Made by a program: the position numbers and the translations under genes. This document shows, one piece after another, positions 1-8,928 of a stretch of DNA of 34,713 bases. The stretch lies in NCBI GenBank assembly GCA_023390415.1, contig JAEWCW010000152.1, positions 1 through 34,713 of the forward strand, given 5' to 3'. The notes under the pieces are model-generated. The model was not told the DNA's origin and did no database searches. It was given only the letters and a program-made list of their open reading frames with translations. Position 1 is the stretch's first letter, and each line of letters starts with the position of its first letter. Source of the stretch: Pseudomonadota bacterium (GTDB lineage Bacteria > Pseudomonadota > Alphaproteobacteria > Sphingomonadales > Sphingomonadaceae).

Positions 1-1
1 G

Positions 2-1813
2 GTCTATGCCGCGCCGGCGCTCGACGCCCTGAGCCAGGCCGATGTCGAGCAGGTGATCGCCAATGCGGTCGCGGAGGCGAGCGCGCGCAATCTGCCGGCC
101 TCGATCGCGGTCACCGACCGGGTCGGCAACGTGCTCGCCGTCTTCGTCATGAACGGGGCGAACCCGCGGCTCCGGGTTCCGACCGGACCGAACGGAAGCA
201 TGCACGATTTGCAGGGGGTGGACGTGCCGGGCGCGGTTGCAGGCGCGATCGCCAAGGCGGTGACGGGGGCCTATCTCTCGTCCGGCGGCAACGCCTTCTC
301 GACGCGCACGGCGAGCATGATCGTCCAGGAACATTTCCCGCCCTCGGCCGCCGCGCGCGGACTGGAAAGCGGCCCGCTGTTCGGGGTGCAGTTCAGCCAG
401 CTCCCCTGCTCCGACCTCGCCACCCGCTTCAGCGAAGTCTCCATCGGCAACGGCTCGATCGGGCCGAAGCGCTCGCCTCTGGGCCTCGCCGCCGATCCGG
501 GTGGCTTCCCGCTTTACCGCAACGGCGTGCTGATCGGCGGCGTCGGGATCATGGCCGACGGGATCTACGGCTTCGATCCCGAGGTGCGCGATGTCGATGC
601 GGACGCCGAGGAAGCAATCGCGCTCGCGGCGACGCGCGGCTTCGAGGCGCCGGCCGCGATCCGCGCCGACCGGATCAGCGTCGACGGCACCCTGCTGCGC
701 TACAGCGACGTGGAGGCCGGCGATTTGCAAAGCGCGCCGGGGACGAGCTTCGCCTCGGTCAACGGGTCGCGCGGAAGCCTGGTCTCGGTGCGCGGCTATT
801 ATCTCGCGACCGGCGGCGTCCTCCCCGGCAGCGCCTACGGCACCGAAGGTTCGGGGATCCGGCGGGCGAGCGCGGCAGAGTTCGCCAATGTGGACGCTTT
901 CGTCCTCAGCAACGGCTTCGGCACGAACCGCTATCCTGTGCGCGCCGGGACGGACGGGCGGCTGCTCGCCGTCGAGGCCCAGGCCCTGCTCGAGGAGGCG
1001 TTCAAGATCATGAGCGCGGCGCGCGCGCAGATCCGCCAGCCGCTGAACAGCCGCGCCGAAGTGACGATCTCGCTGGTCGACACGAACGGCGCGGTGCTCG
1101 GCCTGGTGCGCTCGCCCGACGCGCCGATCTTCGGGATCGACGTCGCGCTCCAAAAGGCGCGGACGACCCTGTTCTTCAGCCATCCGGCGGCCTCAGCGCA
1201 GCTCGACGCGAACCCAGATCCGGACGTGCGCTCGTTCAACACGGCCGCGCGCAGCTTTTTCGGCGCCGACCTGTTCACCGGCCAGTTCGCCTGGTCGGAC
1301 CGTGCGATCGGCAACGTCTCGCGGCCGTACTTCCCGGACGGCGAGCTCGGCCGGCCGCCGGGGCCGCTGTCGCGGCCGATCGCCGAGTTCAATCCCTTCT
1401 CGACCGGGCTGCAATCCGCGCTGATCGAGGCGGACGTGAAGGCGCATGTCGGCTTCATCCTCGGCGCGCCGGCGGACGTCCCGCAGAGCTGCGGGGCCGG
1501 GCCCGCGCCCAACCGGACGGCGAACGGGATCCAGATCTTCCCGGGATCGGTCCCGGTCTATCGGGGATCGCAACTGGTCGGCGCGATCGGGGTCTCGGGC
1601 GACGGCATCGACCAGGACGACATGATCGCCTTCCTCGGTGCCTACAATGCCGGGATGCGGCTGAACGGGTCGATCGGCAATGCCGATCCGCAGATCCGGA
1701 GCGACCGGATCGTCGTCCGGCTGCCTAATGCCGACGTGCGCCTGCGCTATGTCGGCTGTCCGTTCGCGCCGTTCCTCGGCTCCAACGACCAAAATGTCTG
1801 CCAGGGACGCTGA
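2..1813 (+). CDS. Tandem GlcG/HbpS-domain (haem-binding-like) protein, 5' partial
   Basis: The frame is open to the left edge (it reads VYAAPALDALSQADVEQ before the first possible GTG at 53), so the true start lies outside the window. The protein has two GlcG/HbpS-type (DUF336) domains. The first runs from the edge to about base 640, with the family-like segments SIAVTDRVGNVLAVF and GGNAFSTRTASMI, and ends in GVLIGGVGIMADGI. The second spans about 970-1730, with TISLVDTNGAVLGLVRS and GSQLVGAIGVSGDGID. Known members bind haem or small ligands; no ligand residues can be proven here. It is followed three bases later by a barrel protein and then a decahaem cytochrome, so a role in haem handling or as an accessory of that conduit is plausible but inferred. 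It is longer than single-domain HbpS because of the duplication. Confidence 0.8.
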   Translation, partial: VYAAPALDALSQADVEQVIANAVAEASARNLPASIAVTDRVGNVLAVFVMNGANPRLRVPTGPNGSMHDLQGVDVPGAVAGAIAKAVTGAYLSSGGNAFSTRTASMIVQEHFPPSAAARGLESGPLFGVQFSQLPCSDLATRFSEVSIGNGSIGPKRSPLGLAADPGGFPLYRNGVLIGGVGIMADGIYGFDPEVRDVDADAEEAIALAATRGFEAPAAIRADRISVDGTLLRYSDVEAGDLQSAPGTSFASVNGSRGSLVSVRGYYLATGGVLPGSAYGTEGSGIRRASAAEFANVDAFVLSNGFGTNRYPVRAGTDGRLLAVEAQALLEEAFKIMSAARAQIRQPLNSRAEVTISLVDTNGAVLGLVRSPDAPIFGIDVALQKARTTLFFSHPAASAQLDANPDPDVRSFNTAARSFFGADLFTGQFAWSDRAIGNVSRPYFPDGELGRPPGPLSRPIAEFNPFSTGLQSALIEADVKAHVGFILGAPADVPQSCGAGPAPNRTANGIQIFPGSVPVYRGSQLVGAIGVSGDGIDQDDMIAFLGAYNAGMRLNGSIGNADPQIRSDRIVVRLPNADVRLRYVGCPFAPFLGSNDQNVCQGR

Positions 1814-1816
1814 GAC

Positions 1817-3676
1817 GTGGCGCTGGGGGGACCTCTGATTTCGCTTCTCTCCTCCGCGGGGATCGGAGTCGCGGACCTGCCGCAGGAAGCGCCGCCGGCG
1901 CCGCCGCGCCCGCCCGAGCAGAGCGAGAGCGAGGAGGGGCGGCGTCGGCCGGGAGTCCCGCAGCACGATCTTCCCGATCCGGTGACCCAGGAGAATCCCG
2001 GCGCGATCCGGTCGCCGCCGCCCGAGGCTTTCCCCACCGACCAGATCCCGGTGCCGGACCGCTGGAGGCTGATCGAGTCGCTCGGGCTCGTGCGCGAGCG
2101 CTGGTTCGACCCGTACAACCAGAACACGCTGAAGGGAGATCGGCCGCTCTGCGTCGGAGAGGAGCGGCCGCACAGCGCCGGCTGCCGCCTCACGCATGCG
2201 CTCGGCCTCCACGGCGACGACTGGTTCCTGGTCGCCAACGCGGTCTCCGACACGGTGATCGAGCCGCGGACCTTCCCGATCCCGGTCGGCGTACAGACCA
2301 CGCAGCGGCCGGGAAGCCTCGACGTGTTTGGGCGAAGCGAGAGCCTGGTCCTCGCCCAGACCTTCATCGTCGGCGCGGCCCTGATCCAGGGCTCGACCGC
2401 CTACATGCCGCCGCACCGCGAATATCGCGTCACGCTGGCGATCCAGGCCAATTATGTCGATGTGCCCGAGCGGCGGGTGCTTTTCGTCGAGCCTTCGCGC
2501 GGCACCAACCGCTTCGACTATGCGCTCGGCGTCCAGGAATTGTTCGTCGACGACCATCTGCGCAACGTCTCCGACCGGTTCGACTTCGATTCGGTCCGGA
2601 TCGGGATCCAGCCCTTCCAGTTCGATTTCCGCGGCTTCCTGTTCAACGACAACCAGCTCGGCGTCCGCCTGTTCGGCAACCGCGACAACAACCGCTTCCA
2701 GTACAATCTGATGGCGATCTGGCGGCTTGAGAAGGACACGAATTCGGGCCTCAACAATGTGCTCCAGGCTCCGCGGAGCGATTGGATCCTGGCCGCCAAC
2801 CTCTACCGCCAGGATTTCCCGTTCGTCGGCCTGACCAGCCAGGTCAGCCTCACCTACAACCTCAACCGCGAGGGCGGCGACATCGAGGTGGACGACAACG
2901 GCTTCCCGGTCCGCCCGGCTTTGATTGGGACCCTGCGCGGGCGCGATTACGACGTCGTCTATTTCGGCTATGCCGCGGACGGGCGGATCGGGCGGATCAA
3001 CCTTTCCGGCCAGCTCTACGGTGCGCTCGGCCAGGACCGGCAGAGCGTCTTCACCGGCCGCAACGCGACCATCCGCAGCATCTTCGCCGCAGTCGAACCA
3101 AGCTACGACCGCGACTGGATCCGGATTCGCGGCGCCGCGCTCTACGCGAGCGGCGACGGCGACCCGTATGACGGGACCCACACCGGCTTCGACGCGATCT
3201 TCGAGAATCCGATCTTCGCCGGCGCCGACACCAGCTACTGGATCCGCCAGGCCATCCCCTTCGCCGGCGGCGGGCGTGCGATCGGCCTTTCGGGCCGCAA
3301 CGGGATCCTCAATTCGCTGCGCTCGTCCAAGGAGCAGGGCCAGTCCAATTTCGCCAATCCGGGCACGATCCTGCTCGGCGCGGGCGCCGACTTCGACCTG
3401 ATGCCGACTCTTCGGCTCTCGACCAACGTCAATCATCTCTGGTTCGCGGAGACCGGCACGCTCGAGGCGCTGCGCATGCAGGGAACGATCCGCAGCGACA
3501 TCGGCTGGGACGTCTCGGCGGCGGCGATCTGGCGGCCGCGCATGACTCAGAACATCGTCTTCCGTGCCTCGGCGGCTGTGCTCCAGCCGGGGACGGGCTT
3601 CCGCGACCTGTTCGAAAACCAGCAGCGCCACGACCGATATTATTCGGTGCTGCTCAACGCGATCGTGACCTATTGA
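1817..3676 (+). CDS. Putative outer-membrane beta-barrel protein next to the decahaem cytochrome
   Basis: This 619-residue protein starts at GTG, three bases after the preceding stop, with AGGGA about nine bases upstream. The N-terminus has a short hydrophobic stretch (LISLLSSAGIGVA) followed by a Pro/Glu/Arg-rich linker to about residue 75. The rest has the alternating polar/aromatic pattern of beta strands, many Asn/Asp/Gly turns, and a C-terminus ending in Tyr (LLNAIVTY), as outer-membrane barrels do. A segment around residues 85-105 (RWFDPYNQNTLKGDRP) looks like a conserved plug or lead-in motif, but I cannot name the family. It contains no CxxCH. Its stop overlaps the start of the decahaem gene (TGATG), implying translational coupling and a porin-cytochrome partnership, which is inference. 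It could instead be an ordinary porin or transporter. Confidence 0.7.
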   Translation: MALGGPLISLLSSAGIGVADLPQEAPPAPPRPPEQSESEEGRRRPGVPQHDLPDPVTQENPGAIRSPPPEAFPTDQIPVPDRWRLIESLGLVRERWFDPYNQNTLKGDRPLCVGEERPHSAGCRLTHALGLHGDDWFLVANAVSDTVIEPRTFPIPVGVQTTQRPGSLDVFGRSESLVLAQTFIVGAALIQGSTAYMPPHREYRVTLAIQANYVDVPERRVLFVEPSRGTNRFDYALGVQELFVDDHLRNVSDRFDFDSVRIGIQPFQFDFRGFLFNDNQLGVRLFGNRDNNRFQYNLMAIWRLEKDTNSGLNNVLQAPRSDWILAANLYRQDFPFVGLTSQVSLTYNLNREGGDIEVDDNGFPVRPALIGTLRGRDYDVVYFGYAADGRIGRINLSGQLYGALGQDRQSVFTGRNATIRSIFAAVEPSYDRDWIRIRGAALYASGDGDPYDGTHTGFDAIFENPIFAGADTSYWIRQAIPFAGGGRAIGLSGRNGILNSLRSSKEQGQSNFANPGTILLGAGADFDLMPTLRLSTNVNHLWFAETGTLEALRMQGTIRSDIGWDVSAAAIWRPRMTQNIVFRASAAVLQPGTGFRDLFENQQRHDRYYSVLLNAIVTY

Positions 3677-6600
3677 TGCGGCCGCTTTTCCCTCTCGCAG
3701 CTGCAGCCTTGATCGCCGCCGGCGCGCTGTTCGCCGGGAGCGTCGAGGCGTCCGAGAAGGCGAAGGCGGTGGAGCGCGACTACAGCCTGGTCCGCGCTGC
3801 CGCGGCGCCGCGCACGCAGAGCTACGAGAGCGCGCAGGCGCAGAGCGTCGGCTGCGTCTCCTGCCACACGGCCAGCGACGCCCATACCATGCATAGGTCC
3901 CCTGCGGTGGTGCTCGGCTGCGTCGACTGCCACGGCGGCAACCCGCGCATCGTCGCGCCGGCGGGGGCGATGAACGACGTGGCCTTGCGCAACCAGGCGC
4001 ACGTCCTTCCGCGCTATCCGGACGCCTGGCATTCGAGCGCCAATCCGCGGCGCAGCTACATCCTGCTCAACCAGGAATCGCCGGAGTTCGTCCGCTTCAA
4101 CAACCCGTCCGACTATCGCGTCGCGCGCGAATCCTGCGGCGCCTGCCATATGGAGATCATCGAGGCGGCCGAACGCTCGCTGATGGCGACGGGCGCGATG
4201 CTGTGGGGCGGCGCGGCCTATAATAACGGCATCGCGCCCTACAAGAATTACCTGTTCGGCGAGGCCTATACGAGGAGCGGCGAGGCGGCGCGGATCCAGT
4301 CGCCCGGCAACCCGCCGGGCCAGCCGAGCGCCGAGCAGCGCGCCCGCGGCGTGATCGCCGAGCTCTATCCGCTTCCGACCTGGCACGTGATGGAGCCGGG
4401 CGACATCTTCCGCGTGTTCGAGCGCGGCGGCCGGACGATCGGGACCCAGTTCCCGGAGATCGGCCTCCCCTCCCCGTCCGGCTCGATCCAGCGGCTCGAG
4501 GAAAGCGGCCGGCCCGACATCCGCCAGTCGAACCGCGGTCCCGCCACAGGCCTCCGGGTCGCGATCCCGATCCTCAACATCCACAAGACCAGGCTCAACG
4601 ACCCGTTCATGTGGTTCATGGGGACGAACGACCAGCCCGGCGATTATCGCCATTCGGGCTGCGCCGGCTGCCACGTCGTCTATGCCAACGACCGAGAGCC
4701 GCGCCACAGCCTCACCTATGCCGAGCATGGCCGCGACGGGCAGACGGCGACCGTCGATCCGACCATCGCCGGGCGTACCGAAGGCGGCGGCGATGGCCAC
4801 GCGGCGCCGGCGAATTCGAACCACGAGGCGCCAGCGGATTCGAACCATGCGGCGGTGCGCGAGCGCGGCCACCCGATCCGCCACGTCTTCACCCGCGCCA
4901 TCCCGACCTCGCAGTGCATGGTCTGCCACATGCACCAGCCGAACATCTTCCTGAACTCGTTCCTCGGCTACACGATGTGGGACTACGAATCCGACGCCGA
5001 TCTGCTCTGGCCGGGGCCGGAGAACAGGCTGCCGGCGCGGACGCCCGAGGAGGAAGCGCGCTTCCGCCAGCAGCGTTACCCGAATGCCAGCGAGGTGCTC
5101 GAGGTGCTGGAGCGCAATCCGGAGGGCGCGGCGCCGCGCGGGCTCTGGGCCGATCCCGAATTCGTCCGCGAGGTGTACGACCGGGTGAACCCGCTCGCCC
5201 GGGACACCCAGTTCGCCGACTATCACGGCCATGGCTGGAACTTCCGGGCGATCTTCCGCCGCGACCGCGAGGGCAATCTGCTCGACGAGGACGGCAACCG
5301 GATCGCGGCCGGCGACCCGGACACCTTCCGGCGCGAGGGCGAAGGCCTGTTCGTTCCGCCGGGCACCAATCCCGGCCGCGCCGTCCACATGATGGACATC
5401 CATGCCGAGCGCGGCATGCAATGCGCCGACTGCCATTTCGCGCGCGACTCCCACGGCAACGGCTTCATCTACGGCGAGGTCGCCAATGCGATCGAGATCG
5501 GCTGCCGCGACTGCCACGGGACCAGCGGGGCCTATGCCAATCTGCGCACCTCAGGGCCCGCAGCGCCGCCGGGCGGCACCAATCTCGAACTGCTGCGCAA
5601 CGAGGACGGGCGGCGGCGCTTCGAATGGATGGAGGACGAGAATGGGCGCCGGGTGCTGATCCAGCGCTCGATCGTCGACCCCAGCATCGAATGGGTGGTG
5701 AGCCAGGTCCGCGACAGCGTCGACCGAGGCCTGCCGAACTGCCTCCCCGCCTCGCAGGGCATGACCGGACCCTGCTTCAACGAGCTTTCGGCGCGCTCGA
5801 AGCTGATGTCGCGGAGCGGCGCGGAGACGGGACGATATGTGTTCGGCACCGGCGTGGCGCAGGACGAGCTCGCCCATCCCGACGACGAGATGGCCTGCTT
5901 CACCTGCCATCTCAGCTGGACCACCTCCTGCGCCGGCTGCCATTTGCCGATCGAGGCGAACTGGCGGACCTCGATGCACCGCTACGAGGGCACCGAGACC
6001 CGCAATTTCGCGACCTACAATCCGCAGGTGGCGCGCGAGGACATGTTCCAGCTCGGCCGCCACATGACGACCCGCGGCAACATCATCGCGCCGATCCGAT
6101 CGACCTCGGCTTTGATCCTCTCTTCGACCAACATCAACCGCGAGCGGATCTACGTTCAGCAGCCGCCGATCTCGGCCGCCGGTTTTTCGAGCCAGGCCTT
6201 CGCGCCCCATTTCCCGCACACGGTGCGCCGGACCGAGACCAAGCAGTGCAGCGACTGCCATCTGAGCAGCGCCAACGACAATAATGCGATCATGGCGCAG
6301 CTCACCCTGCAGGGGACGAATTTCGTCAATTTCGTCGGCATGCATGCCTGGGTCGGGCTTCAGCGCGGGTTCGAGGCGGTGCGCGTCACCGAATGGGACG
6401 AGCCGCAGGCGGTGCTCGGCTCCTACCTCCACCGCTTCGCTTACCCGGATTATTACCGGATGCATGTCGAGCGGAACCGGCGCGAGCTGATCGACTGGAC
6501 CCGCGGCCGCAACTTCGATCGCAATCTGAGCGGCGAAACCAGGGCGCGCGAGGAGTTCCGAAACGTCACGCAAGGCACCAGCGGCGCGGTCCGCTGCATC

Positions 6601-7776
6601 CAGCAGCGCGGCGAATATATGTTCGTCGCCGAGGGGCGCGGCGGCTTCCGGGTCTATGACGTCGCCAATATCGGCAATAAGGGCGTGTCGGAGCGGATCG
6701 TCAGCGGCCCCTTCTCGCCGATCGGCCACGACACCAATGTCGACAGCCGCAACGCGACCTGCATGGCGCTTCCCACCAACCAGCCAATCGCGCCGCAGAG
6801 GAATGCGCGCATGGCCGAGACGATGCGGCCGCAGCCGGACGGCACGACGATCAGCCTGCTCCAGGAGAATCAGGAGCGGCCGTTCCACCCGATCTACAAT
6901 TATGCGGTGGTGACGGACTCGGAGGAGGGGCTGATCCTGGTCGACGTCAACACGCTTGCGGATGGGGACCCGCGCAACAATTTCCTCCGCCGGGCGGCGA
7001 CCTGGAACGAGGGCAATGTGCTGGCCGGGGCGCGGCACATCATCCTTGCCGGCCATATCGCCTATGTCGCCGCCGATGCCGGGCTGGTGGTCGTCGATCT
7101 CGACGATCCGCTCCGCCCGCGCCACCTTGCCACCGTGCCGCTCCGCGATCCGCGCGCCTCGGCGATCCAGTTCCGCTACCTCTGGGTGACGACGGCCGAC
7201 GGCGTCGAGCTGCTCGACGTCACCGATCTCCGCCAGCCGCGGCATATTCCGGCGGCGACCCACAGGACGGCCGATGCGCGGCGCATCTATGTGGCGCGGA
7301 CCTATGCCTATGTCGCCGGCGGCCGCGACGGGCTGGTCATAATCGACGTCACCAATCCGGAGGCGCCGCGGCCCGGGCCGGCGGTCGCCTGGCCGGCGGG
7401 TGAGGCGCCGGACGCCGAGGACGTGATCGTCGGCTCCACCAACGCCTCGCTCTTCGCCTATGTCGCGGACGGGCGGAACGGCTTCAAACTGTTCCAGCTC
7501 ACCAGCCCGGAGAGCCAGCCCAATTTCTACGGCTTCTCGCCGCGGCCGGTGCCGCAGCTCATCGCCTGGGCGCGGACTCCCTCGCCCGCGCTGGCGCTTT
7601 CCAAGGGGCTCGACCGCGACCGCGGTGTGGACGAGACCGGCAACCAGATCGCCATCTTCGGCCGGCTCGGATCGCGGCCGTTGACCCGCGCCGAGATGGA
7701 GCGACTGTTCATCAACCGCCGCGGTTTCCCCTATCGGGTCAGCGACCGCGGCACGCTCGACGACTGGCTCCAATAA
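3676..7776 (+). CDS. Secreted decahaem c-type cytochrome fused to LVIVD beta-propeller repeats
   Basis: The protein is 1366 residues from the ATG at 3676, which overlaps the previous stop (TGATG); a TTG one codon earlier is the alternative start. A Sec signal peptide is clear (LFPLAAAALIAAGALFAGSVEA). I count ten CxxCH motifs: CVSCH and CVDCH near residues 60-86, CGACH ~154, CAGCH ~329, CMVCH ~413, CADCH ~581, CRDCH ~609, CFTCH ~740, CAGCH ~751, CSDCH ~857. After about residue 950 the haem motifs stop and LVIVD-type repeats begin (GLILVDVNTL, GLVVVDLDDP, GVELLDVTDL, GLVIIDVTNP, GFKLFQLTSP), a pattern of surface beta-propellers. Spacing of the haem motifs is irregular. Location is periplasmic or cell-surface. 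A role in electron transfer is established for multihaem proteins generally; the partner and acceptor are unknown. A His/Asn tandem repeat interrupts it near residue 380. Confidence 0.9.
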   Translation: MRPLFPLAAAALIAAGALFAGSVEASEKAKAVERDYSLVRAAAAPRTQSYESAQAQSVGCVSCHTASDAHTMHRSPAVVLGCVDCHGGNPRIVAPAGAMNDVALRNQAHVLPRYPDAWHSSANPRRSYILLNQESPEFVRFNNPSDYRVARESCGACHMEIIEAAERSLMATGAMLWGGAAYNNGIAPYKNYLFGEAYTRSGEAARIQSPGNPPGQPSAEQRARGVIAELYPLPTWHVMEPGDIFRVFERGGRTIGTQFPEIGLPSPSGSIQRLEESGRPDIRQSNRGPATGLRVAIPILNIHKTRLNDPFMWFMGTNDQPGDYRHSGCAGCHVVYANDREPRHSLTYAEHGRDGQTATVDPTIAGRTEGGGDGHAAPANSNHEAPADSNHAAVRERGHPIRHVFTRAIPTSQCMVCHMHQPNIFLNSFLGYTMWDYESDADLLWPGPENRLPARTPEEEARFRQQRYPNASEVLEVLERNPEGAAPRGLWADPEFVREVYDRVNPLARDTQFADYHGHGWNFRAIFRRDREGNLLDEDGNRIAAGDPDTFRREGEGLFVPPGTNPGRAVHMMDIHAERGMQCADCHFARDSHGNGFIYGEVANAIEIGCRDCHGTSGAYANLRTSGPAAPPGGTNLELLRNEDGRRRFEWMEDENGRRVLIQRSIVDPSIEWVVSQVRDSVDRGLPNCLPASQGMTGPCFNELSARSKLMSRSGAETGRYVFGTGVAQDELAHPDDEMACFTCHLSWTTSCAGCHLPIEANWRTSMHRYEGTETRNFATYNPQVAREDMFQLGRHMTTRGNIIAPIRSTSALILSSTNINRERIYVQQPPISAAGFSSQAFAPHFPHTVRRTETKQCSDCHLSSANDNNAIMAQLTLQGTNFVNFVGMHAWVGLQRGFEAVRVTEWDEPQAVLGSYLHRFAYPDYYRMHVERNRRELIDWTRGRNFDRNLSGETRAREEFRNVTQGTSGAVRCIQQRGEYMFVAEGRGGFRVYDVANIGNKGVSERIVSGPFSPIGHDTNVDSRNATCMALPTNQPIAPQRNARMAETMRPQPDGTTISLLQENQERPFHPIYNYAVVTDSEEGLILVDVNTLADGDPRNNFLRRAATWNEGNVLAGARHIILAGHIAYVAADAGLVVVDLDDPLRPRHLATVPLRDPRASAIQFRYLWVTTADGVELLDVTDLRQPRHIPAATHRTADARRIYVARTYAYVAGGRDGLVIIDVTNPEAPRPGPAVAWPAGEAPDAEDVIVGSTNASLFAYVADGRNGFKLFQLTSPESQPNFYGFSPRPVPQLIAWARTPSPALALSKGLDRDRGVDETGNQIAIFGRLGSRPLTRAEMERLFINRRGFPYRVSDRGTLDDWLQ
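4801..4848 (+). repeat. 24-nt tandem duplication inside the decahaem gene
   Basis: Two in-frame 24-nt units (4801-4824 and 4825-4848) differ at a few positions and encode AAPANSNH and EAPADSNH. The repeat adds His and Asn residues to a linker between the fourth and fifth haem motifs. Confidence 0.8.
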
Positions 7777-7834
7777 GACTCGCTTAAGCAGTCTCTGCTA
7801 CGCTCCGCGCCTTATCCGGCGATGGAGGCATTCC

Positions 7835-8059
7835 TTGGCGTTCGTGGTGATGAAACGTGGCGGAACCCCGGGCAAGGTGGCGATCAACACGGATCTCGTC
7901 ACCTATGTGCGCTCGGCGCCCGGCCCCTTCACGGACATCCACTTCGGCGAGCATCACGTTTCGGTCGAAGGCTCGTTCGAGCAGGTTCTCGCGCGCCTCG
8001 GCGCGGTTTCCGACTCGGCGTCGCCCGAGCGCCCCGCGACCTGGATCCGCACCGGCTAG
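7835..8059 (+). CDS. Small protein of unknown function (74 aa)
   Basis: A strong GGAGG at 7824-7828 sits six bases before a TTG codon at 7835, which decides the start; an ATG five codons in (7850) is the alternative. The product is soluble with no signal or membrane segment. It has a short beta/beta/alpha-looking layout (KVAINTDLVTYVRS, then FTDIHFGEHHVSVEG, then SFEQVLARLG). This layout loosely resembles small FlbD-like or LytTR-like folds, but I would not assign a family. It lies 58 bases after the decahaem gene on the same strand and may be the last gene of that unit. Its TAG stop shares the palindrome CTAG with the stop of the convergent phosphodiesterase gene. Confidence 0.65.
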   Translation: MAFVVMKRGGTPGKVAINTDLVTYVRSAPGPFTDIHFGEHHVSVEGSFEQVLARLGAVSDSASPERPATWIRTG

Positions 8060-8928
8060 ACCGGCCGGGCCCGCTCGCCTTCCAGCATCCTGACCAAGGG
8101 CTGTAACGCCGGGCCGAAGGCTGCGAGGACCTCATGGTCCTGCGCGCTTTCGAAATGGGTGGTGAGCGCCGCGCCGTCCCAGCGGTGAAGGGCGTAGCCC
8201 GGAGCGTCGGCGACGATCATCGGGCGCCCGTCCGGCTGCTCCGCGTCGATTGGAGCGAGATCGAGCGCAACCTGCGGCGCGGTCGACGGGCAGACGACGA
8301 GCACTGTTCCCGCCCAGCCCGTGACGATCGGGCGGTGGAGATGGCCGGCGACCAGCGCGACGATATTGGGATGAGCGGCGACGATCCCGCGGAGGCGTTC
8401 GACCCATGGCGCGTCAGGATTTTCGCTCATCCAGCTCAGGCCCGTCGCGACCGGCGGATGGTGGAGGACGATCAGCGTCGGCCGGCCGGGCGCCTCGGCG
8501 AGCCGATCAGCAAGCCATGCGGCCCGGCTTTCGCAGAGATTGCCGCCGTGGCGTCCCTCCTCCAGCGTGTCGAGGACGAGGATCCGGAGCGACCCTTCAT
8601 CAAGCGCATATTGCACGAAGCCGTCGGCGGTCGGCTGCTCGGGGAACACCTGCAGGAAGGGCGCACGGCTGTCGTGATTGCCGAGCGCGAAATGCGCCGG
8701 GAAAGGAAGATCTGCGAGGGCCTCCCGCAGCGCCCGGTAGGAGACGAGGTCATCCCCCTCTTCGGCGAGATCGCCGGTGACGAGCAAAAGGTCGGGACGC
8801 GGCGCGGTCTCCGCGAGCGCCTTCAGCGTTCGGTCCAGCCGGCGGCGGTTTGGCTCGTCCGGGTCGCCCGGATGGAAGCCGAGATGGATATCGGTGATCT
8901 GCGCGATCAGCATCGCCTCGCCCGTCAT
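8056..8928 (-). CDS. Class III cyclic-nucleotide phosphodiesterase-like metallophosphoesterase (CpdA type)
   Basis: From the ATG at 8928 (ATGA overlap with the upstream decahaem stop, GGAGGGGGG just before it) the protein is 290 residues. An in-frame start at 8982 is less likely because it lies inside the upstream gene. All metal-site signatures of the calcineurin-like family are present: D13-x-H15 (TDIHLG), GD at 52-53, GNHD at 83-86, HH at 156-157 and GHLH at 195-198. The order and spacing match CpdA/class III cAMP phosphodiesterases, so hydrolysis of a cyclic nucleotide or related phosphodiester is likely; the substrate is not proven. It is the last gene of an operon whose first gene carries two cyclic-nucleotide-binding domains. 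That suggests local control of the same messenger, which is inference. Confidence 0.85.
   Translation of the reverse strand: MTGEAMLIAQITDIHLGFHPGDPDEPNRRRLDRTLKALAETAPRPDLLLVTGDLAEEGDDLVSYRALREALADLPFPAHFALGNHDSRAPFLQVFPEQPTADGFVQYALDEGSLRILVLDTLEEGRHGGNLCESRAAWLADRLAEAPGRPTLIVLHHPPVATGLSWMSENPDAPWVERLRGIVAAHPNIVALVAGHLHRPIVTGWAGTVLVVCPSTAPQVALDLAPIDAEQPDGRPMIVADAPGYALHRWDGAALTTHFESAQDHEVLAAFGPALQPLVRMLEGERARPV

Noticed and set aside
1193..3631. Long minus-strand open frame opposite the barrel gene
   Set aside because: It is an Arg/Asp/Val-rich shadow created by GC-biased third positions; it lacks any domain, while the plus strand has coherent genes.
3670..7773. Two long minus-strand open frames opposite the decahaem gene
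   Set aside because: The plus strand carries ten CxxCH motifs and a signal peptide; the reverse frames are compositional shadows.
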